64,000 nucleotides of DNA from CBDDEH01 sp965226865. Lineage in GTDB: Bacteria; Chloroflexota; Dehalococcoidia; Lucifugimonadales; JAGWBF01. Below, in pieces: positions 1 through 8,446 of this stretch. Under the pieces are notes generated by a model that was not told the DNA's origin, made no database searches, and saw only the letters and a program-made list of their open reading frames with translations. The stretch lies in NCBI GenBank assembly GCA_965226865.1, contig CBDDEH010000004.1, positions 1,178,001-1,242,000 of the forward strand. Reading direction: 5' to 3'. The stretch's first letter is position 1. The number at the start of each line of letters is the position of its first letter. The position numbers and the translations under genes are program-made.

Positions 1-63
1 AGTTCCAGCCCCGGTAATTATGGCTACCTTGCCTTCGAGTTGACCCATGGCCCGAACCCCCAT
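1..63 (-). CDS. Short-chain dehydrogenase/reductase, N-terminal fragment at window edge
   Basis: Reading leftward from the ATG at 61-63, or the in-frame ATG at 46-48, gives MGQLEGKVAIITGAGT. This is the first beta strand and the TGxxxGxG cofactor loop typical of classical SDR oxidoreductases, which bind NAD(P) with a Rossmann fold. Only 16-21 residues lie in the window, so substrate and catalytic Ser-Tyr-Lys cannot be seen. The gene starts beside catabolic enzymes (MaoC, MmgE/PrpD, amidohydrolase), which suggests a role in degrading or modifying small carbonyl or hydroxy compounds. The second Met better fits the usual SDR start. A TATAAT-like box on this strand lies at 106-111, inside the motif at 96-116. 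Confidence 0.75.
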   Translation of the reverse strand, partial: MGVRAMGQLEGKVAIITGAGT

Positions 64-95
64 ATGTGCCTGTCCAATGGCACAGCCAGTTCACA

Positions 96-116
96 GCGTA
101 ACGATATTATATGCGG
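96..116 (-). promoter_or_regulatory. Operator-like motif with -10 box upstream of the SDR gene
   Basis: The sequence GCGTAACGATATTATA (97-112) recurs exactly at 5650-5665. Its core resembles half of the 34-bp palindrome at 5274-5307. On the minus strand it contains TATAAT (106-111), about 45 bp from the SDR start, so a bound regulator would overlap the promoter. A regulator gene is not visible. That it is an operator is inference. Confidence 0.5.
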
Positions 117-141
117 TTAACTAGCTCACGAGTAATCGGTC

Positions 142-1220
142 GTGTACGGGATCATGTCATTGGGCGGGAAAGGGGAGCATCTAACTCGCATTTACTTGTT
201 AACAGCGACACTTGAAAAAACCCATGCTGGCGCAAAACTCGGCGTCCCTAGTTCGAACCGCACCCGGGCCATCCCTTACTGGATAGTATCTTCACGGCTT
301 ACAATCAGGTCTATGCTCGCCGTATCCTCGATGTACCCGGATAAAGTGACTGGTTGTCCTCCTATTGTGATGATCCACGGTGCGGCAAACTCGGCCAAGG
401 TGTGGACATATTGGCAGCGAGAGTTAGCTGCGCACGGATGGACATCTCATGCTGTTGACTTGCGCGGCCACGGCCAAAACCCCCGTTCAATCTTTCTCGT
501 ACCACAATGGACGACTATGCGACGGACGTTCGTGAATTCACGAAACAGTTGCAACAGCCGCCCGTCATTGTCGGCTGGAGTATGGGCGGACTCATCGGGA
601 TGATAGTGGCGTCCCAAGGACTAGGGGTAGCCTGTGTTGCTCTCGCGCCGAGCCTCCCCGCCCAGCAGTTGGATACTTCTGTGAAATTGCGGACCGGAGA
701 ATTCGGACCCGAAGAGTATGGCATCATAGACGACGATCCAGAAAACCAGACCACGATGCCGGACTTGGATTCGGAGGAGCGCAGGCTGGCTCTAGCCTCC
801 CTCAGCCGGGAGTCACGCCTTGATTCCCTCGTAAAAACCCGTTTTGAGGAAGTTCCAGCGATTTAGCACATCTGCGCGCTACCGTATGTTGGGGTAGTGT
901 ACGGAACAGAGACTGTATATTGTACCCAGGTGTGGGTACGTTTGTTCTAATTCGACCTACACAGACTTTTTACGAGAGAATCACGCCTTGCTCGCGATCA
1001 GAGAAGGCAAGGCATCATTATCGAGTCCATCTCATGTCCACTTCTCATAGTAACAGGAACGGCTGATAATGCTTGGCCTAGAGAACGATACGAGGGACTC
1101 TGGCTAAACGCGGAGTTCCATGAAGTGGAGGAGGCCTCACACTGGGGACTGGTCCTAAACCGACGCTCACTGGCCACAGCGGTCCCTGAGCTACTGCAAT
1201 GGCTGGCCGCCAAAGTGTAG
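142..1220 (+). pseudogene. Alpha/beta hydrolase pseudogene (frameshift plus MITE insertion)
   Basis: Three pieces together make an alpha/beta hydrolase. About 300-500 carries PPIVMIHGAANSAKVW (oxyanion HG region) and VDLRGHG. 507-821 carries GWSMGG (nucleophile elbow, Ser). 983-1220 carries CPLLIVTGTADN (acid Asp) and ASHWG (catalytic His), ending at the TAG at 1218-1220. The first two pieces are in different frames, probably from an indel in the A4C5 run near 486-494. The second and third are in the same frame but separated by a 161-bp inserted element that brings a stop at 864-866. Removing it reads SRESRLARDQRRQGIII without a break. All catalytic residues survive, so inactivation may be recent. 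The true start is unclear, and residues before about 320 do not look hydrolase-like. Confidence 0.8.
822..982. mobile_element. 161-bp MITE with TIRs matching the IS1182-like element at 59308
   Basis: The left end GATTCCCTCGTAAAAA (822-837) and the right end TTTTTACGAGAGAATC (967-982) are inverted repeats, 15 of 16 positions matching. They are flanked by a 7-bp direct repeat ACGCCTT (815-821 and 983-989), as expected of a target-site duplication. There is no coding capacity. The left 13 bases are identical to the left end of the IS at 59308-61274, and TCGTAAAAACCC matches that IS's right end. It is therefore probably a non-autonomous derivative mobilised by that transposase family. Confidence 0.8.
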
Positions 1221-1264
1221 GTTTTGTATTGAGCATATGAGAAGTTGAAGAGGAGCCACTAACC

Positions 1265-1660
1265 ATGGATGTGAGCGTCGGTCAGAAGGCCAACAGAGAG
1301 ATCAATGTAACCGAAGAGATGGTGAAAGCTTATGCGGAAATAACAGGGGACTATAACCCGCTGCACTTCGACCCCGAGTTCACCAGCCGGACACGTTTCG
1401 AACGGCTCATGGCCCAAGGCGGCATAACCACCGGGCTGTTGCACACTCTTGTGGCTATGGACATGCCAGGTTCCGGAACCGTGTTTGTAAACCAAAACTG
1501 GAATTTCACGAAGCCCGTGTATATCGGTGACACCATGCGTGCTGAGGCGACCGTGAAGTGGGTGCAAGAGAGCCGACCTATGGCCTCTATCGACTTCGTG
1601 ATCGAGAACCAGGACGGGGAGCAGGTCCTACAGGGCGATCAGGCTCGACCCAAAGATTAG
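1265..1660 (+). CDS. MaoC-like hydratase/dehydratase (hot-dog fold)
   Basis: 131 residues, the size of a single-domain MaoC/(R)-specific enoyl-CoA hydratase. The hydratase signature is visible: ITGDYNPLHFD near residues 27-37, with the catalytic Asp and His spaced as in the family, followed by ARFERLMAQGGITTGLL-type sequence. The family adds water to 2-enoyl-CoA or carries out related acyl-CoA chemistry, but the substrate here is unknown. AGAGGAG about 10 bp upstream is the ribosome site. It follows the hydrolase pseudogene and precedes a flavoprotein on the same strand, so they may once have formed one operon. Confidence 0.85.
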   Translation: MDVSVGQKANREINVTEEMVKAYAEITGDYNPLHFDPEFTSRTRFERLMAQGGITTGLLHTLVAMDMPGSGTVFVNQNWNFTKPVYIGDTMRAEATVKWVQESRPMASIDFVIENQDGEQVLQGDQARPKD

Positions 1661-1718
1661 ATACTGGCTGGCCGCAAATTAGAGAAGGAGTTCGGTATCG
1701 TGGCCGAGCAGAAACGAG

Positions 1719-2660
1719 ATGTCAACAGTCATGAGCAACCAAAACAACATATTCGAAGTCGCCATAATCGGTGGCGGCCCTGCTGGCATGCAGGCCGCAT
1801 TGGTACTGGCCCGTACTGGTAAGAAGATCGTCGTCCTCGACGATCCCCAGCTACCCCGTAACGCCGCCTCTCACGGGGTACATAATTTCCTAGGGCTCGA
1901 TGGGCTCCCGCCCGCCGAGATCCGGCGCGTCGCATGGGAGCAGATCGATCGCTACAACAGCGCCGAGCTGCGTCATGAACGTATCGTGGACATCCGCCGC
2001 GACGACAACAGAGACTTCTTGGTGACCAACGACCAAGACGACAAGGTCGCCGCTCGTCACGTCATTCTCGCCTTCGGGTACCACGACGTCCACCCCAACA
2101 TAGCAGGCTTCGCCGAATGCTGGGGGGACGCAATCATCCCGTGTCCATTTTGTGACGGCTACGAGAACCGGCACCGGACCTGGGGCATTGTCGGCTCTTC
2201 AGCCGCCGAGATCTCCAGCTTCCCGTTAATGGCTCAAAACTGGACCTCCGACATAAAGGTCATCCTGGCCGCCGACGCCGAACTCGAAGCAGCCTACGAG
2301 GCACAGCTCGGAGAACTCGGGATACCGATACACCATGGCTCCATCACCGGGATCCATCACAACGATGGCAAGGTCCACGCGGTCACCCTCGACAGCGGTG
2401 AGCGAGTCGAGGTCGGCACGCTGCTATGGACCCCGCCGGAGAAGCCTTCTCCACTTGTGCAAAACCTGGTGGATAATCTCGGACTCGAGGTCAACGAGTA
2501 TGGCCACGTCGCCGCAAATGAGATGCAACAGACCAACGTGGATCGCCTTTGGGCAGCCGGTGATGTCCAAGGCTGGACCGGAGCCATCGAGTCAGCAAAC
2601 GCCGGAGGCATGGCCGCATTCTTCATGGTTCACGGATGGTACGGACAGCCAAGGGGCTAG
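1719..2660 (+). CDS. Thioredoxin-reductase-like NAD(P)/FAD-dependent oxidoreductase
   Basis: 313 residues. The FAD-binding GGGPAGMQAA is at about 18-27. A redox-active CPFC pair (in CPFCDGYE) is near 141-144, a second dinucleotide motif WGIVGSS follows, and the C-terminal AAGDVQGW is the FAD ribityl/flavin contact typical of this class. The layout is that of low-molecular-weight thioredoxin reductases, but CPFCDGYE differs from the usual CATC of TrxB. It is common in TrxR-like dithiol oxidases and uncharacterised flavoproteins, so the partner need not be thioredoxin. The stop codon shares CTAG (2657-2660) with the convergent MmgE/PrpD gene. The start ATG at 1719 has only a weak ribosome site, and the ATG at 1731 is an alternative. 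Confidence 0.85.
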   Translation: MSTVMSNQNNIFEVAIIGGGPAGMQAALVLARTGKKIVVLDDPQLPRNAASHGVHNFLGLDGLPPAEIRRVAWEQIDRYNSAELRHERIVDIRRDDNRDFLVTNDQDDKVAARHVILAFGYHDVHPNIAGFAECWGDAIIPCPFCDGYENRHRTWGIVGSSAAEISSFPLMAQNWTSDIKVILAADAELEAAYEAQLGELGIPIHHGSITGIHHNDGKVHAVTLDSGERVEVGTLLWTPPEKPSPLVQNLVDNLGLEVNEYGHVAANEMQQTNVDRLWAAGDVQGWTGAIESANAGGMAAFFMVHGWYGQPRG

Positions 2661-4030
2661 CTGGGCACCCTCACGGCAGACTGAGAGTACAACTCGGCGA
2701 GCTCGCTGATCTCATCGAGATCTTCCAGCCTGAGCACCAGGTCGATGATCCGCTGGCAGTCGTCGGGAGAGAGAACCCTGAGGGCGTTGTCTCGATACTT
2801 GTCCACCAGCTCGTCGAGGCTCAGGGGATCGTCCCAGTCGCCATGAGGCACATCTATCCGCTCATTGAATACGCGACCGTCCTTGAGCCGCAGGGTCACC
2901 GGGTTGGACGCCTCGCCGTAGTCCTTGGGGATGGAGGTATCCACTACCAGGCGGACTCGCTCCATCAATTCCCTGGCTTCGGTACGGTTGACGGCCGCAT
3001 CGTCAAAGCTTTCGATGGTTACGTTCCGCCTCAGAATTGCTTCGGCCATGTTGTACTGGAGACTGAACTTGGCCCGCAGGCCGTAGTCCAAGTCCGTTCT
3101 GTTGAGCCATCCCTCGTAGGGCACGTTCACCACCACCTCTTGTACTTGCTCTGGTCGCACGTCATTGGCGACTATGAGCTTCAGGATGGCGTCGAGCCCG
3201 CGATGATTGAGGTAGCAGGTGGGATACTTCTTCACCCCGATGCCGGGGGAGACCACGTGGAATGGCTTGCCAAGGGCAGAGATTGTGGCCTCTGGGTCAA
3301 AGGGATGGTCACTCATGAAGTTTTCCGCGTATCCCCTAGGGCCGTCGATTGGCTCAGGGTCTCCGGTCAAGCCAGCTTGAGCCAGCAGCGCCGCCTGCAG
3401 GCCGCCGAAGGCCGCATTTCCCGCGTGATAGGGCTTGACCATGGTACCGACGTTCTTGCCGATTCCACCGGCATGGGAGGATGCGGTGGCCAACGCCATG
3501 CGCGTCTTCCACTCATCCAGGCCCAGGAGCTTGGCCGCCGCGCTAGCCGCCGCCAGGGTTCCATGGATTCCCGTGCTGTGGAAGCCTGGCGTGCTGTGGC
3601 CATACCCGATTTTTCCGTGGACCTCCAGCCCGACGACGTAGGCATTGATAATCTCTCTGCCGGAACATCCGAGCTTCTCGCCCAGGGCCAGGACGACCGG
3701 GAGCACCGTACACGTGGGATGACCCAGCGGCAGCCAGGTGTCATCCAAGTCCACGGCGTGAGCCAGAACGCCATTAGCGAAGGCGGCGCTGGCGACATTG
3801 GTCTTCATACCGCCCGCAATGACTCCTGCCTGTGGCGTGCCCCCAGTTTCCCGCACATAGTCGAGGACTATCTGGCCCACGGGCTGAGTTGCTCCAGCCA
3901 GGGCGACGCCGAGGGTGTCCAGTGTGGCCCGCTTTGCCACATCTACCGCCTCTTGGGGCAGGTCGTCGTAGCTCGTGCCTATGATCCATCTAGAAATAGC
4001 CTCGGTAACTTCCGTCTTGGTAGTTGTCAT
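2657..4030 (-). CDS. MmgE/PrpD family protein
   Basis: 457 residues, normal for MmgE/PrpD (2-methylcitrate dehydratase and relatives such as cis-aconitate decarboxylase and iminodisuccinate epimerase). Seen near the N-terminus are RATLDTLGVALAGA and NGVLAHAVDLDDT, and a lid-domain region KYPTCYLNHRGLDAI lies in the middle. The family works on C4-C7 polycarboxylic acids in the cytosol. The exact substrate cannot be read, and no prpB/prpC is nearby, so a methylcitrate cycle role is not supported here. It lies 44 bp downstream of the amidohydrolase gene on the same strand, and the two are likely co-transcribed. Confidence 0.9.
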   Translation of the reverse strand: MTTTKTEVTEAISRWIIGTSYDDLPQEAVDVAKRATLDTLGVALAGATQPVGQIVLDYVRETGGTPQAGVIAGGMKTNVASAAFANGVLAHAVDLDDTWLPLGHPTCTVLPVVLALGEKLGCSGREIINAYVVGLEVHGKIGYGHSTPGFHSTGIHGTLAAASAAAKLLGLDEWKTRMALATASSHAGGIGKNVGTMVKPYHAGNAAFGGLQAALLAQAGLTGDPEPIDGPRGYAENFMSDHPFDPEATISALGKPFHVVSPGIGVKKYPTCYLNHRGLDAILKLIVANDVRPEQVQEVVVNVPYEGWLNRTDLDYGLRAKFSLQYNMAEAILRRNVTIESFDDAAVNRTEARELMERVRLVVDTSIPKDYGEASNPVTLRLKDGRVFNERIDVPHGDWDDPLSLDELVDKYRDNALRVLSPDDCQRIIDLVLRLEDLDEISELAELYSQSAVRVPS

Positions 4031-4074
4031 AGGTAGATCACCTTCCTTTGGCTGGCATTTCGATCAGGTAGCTA

Positions 4075-5235
4075 TCAGCCCAGCTTGAAGACACGCACCG
4101 CGTTGCCGGCCAGAATCTTGTGGCGGACCTGGGGGTCCGTCACTCGCTCAAGGCTGAAGTCGATGTAAGCAGACGACCCGTCACCGATGCCGATATCCGT
4201 TAGCTGGTGAGGGTAGTCGTCCTCCCACAGGACGTTGTCCTCGCCCAGTTGGTCCAGGATGTAGCCATCGATCCGCTCGTACCAGAAGCCAGCGGAAAAC
4301 TGGCGCAGCCAGTATTGGCTTGGTGGCATAGACAGCTCAGGCTCGACGAAGGACCTGTTGCGCCGCCGCCAGAAGAAGTCGGCCTGGGTGAGGATGTAGG
4401 GGATCCAACCCACCCCTCCCTCGCCTATATAGAACTGGAGCCGTGGGAACCGCTCGGGTATGCCGGAGAAGAGGAAGTCGACGAGGGGCACCATTGTGTT
4501 GGCTACGTGCCCCGTCACCAGGGCCAGGGGCAAGCCCCGAAGGTTCTTGCGGTCTTCGGGCGTCCAAACCTTCCGGTCGAGCTGGAAGCTCTGCTGGTGG
4601 AGAGTGATGGGTAGGCCCGTGTCCTGGGCTGCCGCCCAGATGGGGTCCCAATGACTTTCGAAAAGCGATGGGAGACCGTAGATGTCCAGCACTCCGCCAT
4701 ACATGATCGCCCGATGCCCCTTCTTGGCGCACCGCTCCAGCTCCTTCACCGATTCCTGGACATCCCAGACCGGCAGCAGGCACTGGGCGATAAGCCGGTC
4801 GGGGGCCACGCCACAAAAATCCTCTACCAGCCAGTCGTTCCAAGCTTTCAGGGCCTCTAAGCGTAGCTCGGGATCATCCGCTAAGCTCCAAAAGGGGTTC
4901 CCGGTGAAGCCCGGAAGGTAGTCGGGGAAGAGGATCGCCGCGTCTACGCCGTTGGCATCATAGTCCTTCAGCCGGGCTTGAGGCTGCCACACGCCCGGCT
5001 CGCACGTATCGTAATTTACCTGGCCCACCAGTCCCCGCTGGTCGTGGGGCGTCTTCAGGTTGGGCTTATCGGCCCCGGCCTTGACCAGCACCCTCTTCCC
5101 AATGACCCACCTATCCTCTTGACCGAATCGTTGCACGCGGGGCGCCTGAGCGCGCAGACGGGCGGGCAACCGCCTTTCAAAGATGTCTGGCGGCTCGACC
5201 ACATGGTCGTCGGAGGAGATTACCTTGTAGTCCAT
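4075..5235 (-). CDS. Amidohydrolase family protein (COG2159/ACMSD-like), paralogue A
   Basis: 386 residues. The N-terminal YKVISSDDHVVEPPDIF is the metal-binding D-x-H start seen in this amidohydrolase-2 subfamily, and the C-terminal end carries WEDDYPHQ with the conserved metal Asp. The middle contains LPITLHQQ, with a candidate metal-site His. Members hydrolyse or decarboxylate ring-cleavage products and related compounds. The substrate is unknown. It is a more distant paralogue of the three genes at 41083-46032. A perfect 34-bp palindrome lies 39-72 bp upstream of the start and probably controls it. MmgE/PrpD follows downstream. Confidence 0.88.
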   Translation of the reverse strand: MDYKVISSDDHVVEPPDIFERRLPARLRAQAPRVQRFGQEDRWVIGKRVLVKAGADKPNLKTPHDQRGLVGQVNYDTCEPGVWQPQARLKDYDANGVDAAILFPDYLPGFTGNPFWSLADDPELRLEALKAWNDWLVEDFCGVAPDRLIAQCLLPVWDVQESVKELERCAKKGHRAIMYGGVLDIYGLPSLFESHWDPIWAAAQDTGLPITLHQQSFQLDRKVWTPEDRKNLRGLPLALVTGHVANTMVPLVDFLFSGIPERFPRLQFYIGEGGVGWIPYILTQADFFWRRRNRSFVEPELSMPPSQYWLRQFSAGFWYERIDGYILDQLGEDNVLWEDDYPHQLTDIGIGDGSSAYIDFSLERVTDPQVRHKILAGNAVRVFKLG

Positions 5236-5273
5236 CTGCTCCTACCTTTTCTACCGGGGAAAGGATGAGTTAA

Positions 5274-5307
5274 GTTGACGACGTAATGATATCATTACGT
5301 CGTCAAC
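5274..5307. promoter_or_regulatory. Perfect 34-bp palindrome, probable repressor operator
   Basis: The left arm GTTGACGACGTAATGAT (5274-5290) is the exact reverse complement of the right arm (5291-5307), with no loop. The core CGTAATGATATCATTACG resembles the motif CGTAACGATATTATA seen at 98-112 and 5651-5665. It lies 39 bp upstream of the amidohydrolase start. It suits a dimeric repressor such as a TetR or GntR protein. It is not followed by a U-tract, so a terminator is less likely. Confidence 0.65.
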
Positions 5308-5338
5308 TCGGCCCTCTATTTTGTGCCACGGTCGCTGC

Positions 5339-5623
5339 TCAAGAGTCTAGCCATTGTCGAATTTTCGCCTCATACTCAGGGAAGTAGCGGCTTATCACAG
5401 TGATATCGAATTGCCTGAGGATCGCCTCTTTGGGCTCGCGTTTCAGAAGGAACTCAAAGGACCACTTCACAAGCTCTATTGGAGAACACCTTCCTCCTGT
5501 GAGCCGGTCGAATGTATCTTTGGAAACCGTGACTCGATGGTCGCTATACGATGGGCCATCAGATACGCGGACATCGAGATTCCATCCGTTCTCATGTGGC
5601 GAACTGGCTATGTTTATGTCCAT
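5339..5623 (-). CDS. Small conserved hypothetical protein (94 aa)
   Basis: 94 residues, no signal peptide or membrane segment. I do not recognise a characterised family. The sequence has features of a real protein: HRVTVSKDTFDRLTGGRCSPIELV followed by FEFLLKREPKEAILRQFD and a terminal SRYFPEYEAKIRQW. These resemble a small conserved module found in diverse bacteria (weak recollection, not verified). GAGGG precedes the ATG. The operator-like motif at 5649-5669 overlaps a TATAAT (5660-5665) suitable for this gene, linking it to the SDR and amidohydrolase. Confidence 0.65.
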   Translation of the reverse strand: MDINIASSPHENGWNLDVRVSDGPSYSDHRVTVSKDTFDRLTGGRCSPIELVKWSFEFLLKREPKEAILRQFDITVISRYFPEYEAKIRQWLDS

Positions 5624-5648
5624 CTGACCCTCTAACAGATATTAGCAC

Positions 5649-5669
5649 TGCGTAACGATATTATACGAG
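5649..5669 (-). promoter_or_regulatory. Operator-like motif upstream of the 94-aa protein gene
   Basis: GCGTAACGATATTATA (5650-5665) is an exact repeat of 97-112. On the minus strand it includes a TATAAT -10 box (5660-5665), 37 bp from the ATG at 5621-5623. The divergent MFS gene starts 114 bp to the right and could also be affected. That a shared regulator binds here is inference. Confidence 0.5.
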
Positions 5670-5782
5670 TTCCCATATCAGGGTTCTTTGAGTCGGGCAG
5701 GCGCAACTCGTATGGATCGGTGCAACATCGGTTTGCCGTGTCCTAACCAATAGATCTGATTTTTCACTACAATACAACCGCT

Positions 5783-7024
5783 ATGGATAAAGCAAGCCCT
5801 CGAGAGGATCGTACCATTCAGGCATCTGGCCCCTTTCGAGCCTTCTCCCATCCTGGGTACCGCCTCCTGTGGTTCGTTGGAGCCTCGAGACACAGCGCCA
5901 CATGGATGGAGATAACTATCCTTGGATGGCTGACATTTGAGTTGACTAGCTCTCCGTTCCAAGTGGTTCTTCTAGGAGTCTACAGGTATCTTCCTATGGC
6001 TCTTCTGGGTCCCTTGAGTGGAATAGTAGCGGACCGAGTATCTCGGAAGCACGTAATTCAGTTTGCGGCAGCAATCAGCATAGCGGCTTCATCTACGCTG
6101 GCCTTCCTTATGCTGTTTGATCTGGTGCGTGTGTGGAACATAGGGTTAATAACCCTTGTCCTAGGATCCTGTGCTGCCTTCGAATTTCCCGCGAGACGAG
6201 CCCTGCTCCGTGATATGGTTGGCCAGCGCTTGCTGGTCAATGCTCTGTCATTGGATGTCGCTGGGATGACGTTGAGCCTCGTTGGCGGACCCTTGTTAGC
6301 TGGAGGGTTGCTTGAGATAGCTGAAGTCGGACAGGCCTTCTCAGTTGTAGTTTTTGTCTACAGTTTGTTGTTTTTCGCACTGCTTGCTATACCAGGAGAC
6401 GTGCCTCCGCAAAGCTCCAGCCACAAGCTATGGTCGGATTTGGGGCAAGCCATTAGCTACATGCGTAGCAACCGGGCTATCATGGGGGTCCTGGTAACAA
6501 CTGTATTCATTAACGTCCTGGCTATTCCATTCCTCCAGTTCCTACCGGTGTTCGCAAAAGAGATCCTTGGGGTTGGCCCGGGGTTGCTTGGGGCCATGAC
6601 TTCCTTTTTCGGTTTAGGCACCTTCGTGGGGTCCATGGTTCTCGCCTCGATCAACATAGGCCGACCCGGAGTGACCTTTCTCGGTGCGACGGTGCTGGTA
6701 GCCATCGCGCTCATGGCTTTTGCCGTGTCCAGAGAATATGCTTTATCGGTCTTTTTAATATCAATCGTGGGCCTGGGCAATGCCGGTTTTGTTGTCTTTC
6801 AGAGCTCGTTGATGTTGGTCAATACTCCAGAGGAATATCGAGCCAGGGTTATGGGGCTGCTATCAGTTGCGATTGGATTGGGGATCCTAGGCGCTTTTCT
6901 GCAAGGGCTTCTCGCCAAGTGGATCGACGTTCCATGGGTAGTAGGCCTGGCAGCCGCTAGCCTGCTAGTGTCATTGCCTTTGGTGGCCCTGATCTATCGT
7001 CCACTTCTCAGGCAAAGAGCCTGA
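5783..7024 (+). CDS. MFS transporter, MFS_3/TetA-like exporter
   Basis: 413 residues with about 12 hydrophobic segments, the size of a standard major facilitator. After the N-terminal FRAFSHPGYRLLWFVGA comes the loop 2-3 motif LSGIVADRVSRKHV (motif A, GxxxDRxxRK-like). The sequence resembles the EntS/MFS_3 group of drug or siderophore exporters in the cytoplasmic membrane. The substrate cannot be inferred. No clear ribosome site precedes the ATG at 5783. It ends 52 bp before the convergent argG. Confidence 0.88.
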   Translation: MDKASPREDRTIQASGPFRAFSHPGYRLLWFVGASRHSATWMEITILGWLTFELTSSPFQVVLLGVYRYLPMALLGPLSGIVADRVSRKHVIQFAAAISIAASSTLAFLMLFDLVRVWNIGLITLVLGSCAAFEFPARRALLRDMVGQRLLVNALSLDVAGMTLSLVGGPLLAGGLLEIAEVGQAFSVVVFVYSLLFFALLAIPGDVPPQSSSHKLWSDLGQAISYMRSNRAIMGVLVTTVFINVLAIPFLQFLPVFAKEILGVGPGLLGAMTSFFGLGTFVGSMVLASINIGRPGVTFLGATVLVAIALMAFAVSREYALSVFLISIVGLGNAGFVVFQSSLMLVNTPEEYRARVMGLLSVAIGLGILGAFLQGLLAKWIDVPWVVGLAAASLLVSLPLVALIYRPLLRQRA

Positions 7025-7076
7025 CCTTCAGTGTAACTCGGCGCATCACTGTAATGCCTAAGCTGTGGTGTTGGGG

Positions 7077-8282
7077 CTAAGATGGCTGGTTGGCATCGTC
7101 TTGGCGTTGGGCCTCGGTGCGGACAGGCAGGCCATATAGTGCGATGAAGCCCTCGGCGGACTTGTGATCGAACTTATCTCCTTTGTCGTAGGTAGCGAGT
7201 CCGTGGCTATACAGGGAATTGGGTGACTTGGTCCCGACGACGACGCAGTTGCCTTTATGAAGTTTGACCCTCGCGGTACCGCTCACATTGCGCTGGGTGC
7301 TGTGCACGTAGGCGTCGAGGTCACGTCTGTGGCTGGTGAACCAGAGCCCGTTGTAGACGAGGTCGGCATATTCCTGGACTATCCTGGACTTGAGGCGAAG
7401 CTGTTCCTTACCCAGGGTTATCGTTTCGATGGCTTTATGGGCGGAGTGGAGGACTGTCGCGGCTGGCGCTTCGTAGACCTCTCTGGACTTTATGCCCACC
7501 AGTCTGTTCTCGACATGGTCGACCCTTCCAACACCGTGCTGCCCGGCGAGATGATTGAGGTGCCTGATCAGGTCGGTAGCCCTCATCTCCTCCCCGTCGA
7601 TAGCTACCGGAAGACCTCGCTTGAACTCTATTTCGATATATAGGGGGTCTGCTGGAGCGTCGTCGATCGAGTTGGTCCATGCAAAAGCGGCCTCAGGTGG
7701 CTCGTTCCATGGGTCCTCCAGGTCGCCAGACTCGATACTGCGGCCCCATAGGTTCTCGTCGATGGAGTAAAGCTTTTTGCTCACGGGTACTGGAATCTTG
7801 TGCTCGCGGGCGTACTCCATCTCTTCCTCGCGGCTCATGGCCCATTCCCGTATGGGGGCGATGACCTTTAACTCGGGAGCAAGTGCACCTATGCTGACGT
7901 CCAAGCGGACCTGGTCGTTCCCCTTGCCAGTGCAACCGTGCGCGACTGCATAGGCACCCTCTTTCCGGGCCACCTGGGCCAGGTGGTGGGCTATGAGAGG
8001 GCGACCCAGCGCTGTCGCCAGATGGTATTTCTCCTCGTAGATAGCCCCCGCCTTGAGGGCAGGGTAGACATACTCGATTACGAAGTCATCCTTGCCGTCG
8101 ACGGTTAGAGCGTTGGCGGCGCCTGTCTCAAGGGCGCGCTTCCGTATGCTTTCTAGATCGACCATGCCGAGATCGATGGTGAGGGTAACCACCTCTGCAT
8201 CGTACTTTTCCCGGAGCCAATGGACAGCGACGGAGGTGTCTAAACCCCCGCTGTACGCGAGAACTATTTTGTCCTTTGGCAT
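7077..8282 (-). CDS. argG: Argininosuccinate synthase
   Basis: 401 residues from the ATG at 8280-8282, giving MPKDKIVLAYSGGLDTSVAV with the N-type ATP pyrophosphatase loop SGGLDTS. An in-frame extension to 8579 is open but runs through a GC-rich repeat and is not ArgG-like, so the shorter start with AGAGGG upstream is chosen. Conserved HGCTGKGNDQVR and DPWNEPPEAAFAWT segments confirm ArgG. The enzyme joins citrulline and aspartate using ATP, the penultimate step of arginine synthesis. It is last in the leftward run argJ-argB-UPF0182-argD-argG. Neither argH nor argF is in the window. Confidence 0.96.
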   Translation of the reverse strand: MPKDKIVLAYSGGLDTSVAVHWLREKYDAEVVTLTIDLGMVDLESIRKRALETGAANALTVDGKDDFVIEYVYPALKAGAIYEEKYHLATALGRPLIAHHLAQVARKEGAYAVAHGCTGKGNDQVRLDVSIGALAPELKVIAPIREWAMSREEEMEYAREHKIPVPVSKKLYSIDENLWGRSIESGDLEDPWNEPPEAAFAWTNSIDDAPADPLYIEIEFKRGLPVAIDGEEMRATDLIRHLNHLAGQHGVGRVDHVENRLVGIKSREVYEAPAATVLHSAHKAIETITLGKEQLRLKSRIVQEYADLVYNGLWFTSHRRDLDAYVHSTQRNVSGTARVKLHKGNCVVVGTKSPNSLYSHGLATYDKGDKFDHKSAEGFIALYGLPVRTEAQRQDDANQPS

Positions 8283-8446
8283 TTTTAGCCCTCTTACCCT
8301 CTCCCTCGGGGAAGAGAGGTTAGAGAATCTGGGGACACCCCAGACCCCGGCAGGGGGCAAGGCCCCTGCACCCCTTAGAGCAATCTTATCAGGTAGTCGA
8401 TAGTCTGCCACCAGAGGGGCCAGCCCCTCTTGACTCCCCGTTTTTG
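8283..8446. repeat. GC-rich dispersed repeat between argD and argG
   Basis: The spacer is filled with short palindromes such as GGGGACACCCC and CAGGGGGCAAGGCCCCTG. CCAGAGGGGCCAGCCCCTCT (8411-8430) is repeated exactly at 22779-22798. No gene is supported. Such elements could terminate or stabilise transcripts between the two genes, but no T-run follows. Confidence 0.7.

Noticed and set aside
240..275. tRNA T-arm-like GTTCGAACC
   Set aside because: No matching acceptor, D-arm or anticodon stem could be traced upstream; probably chance.
2636..4036. 466-codon open frame on the plus strand
   Set aside because: It is antisense to the well-conserved MmgE/PrpD gene and has no recognisable protein features.
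5354..5635. 93-codon plus-strand frame opposite the 94-aa gene
   Set aside because: The minus-strand frame has the better composition, a ribosome site and the operator-like motif upstream.
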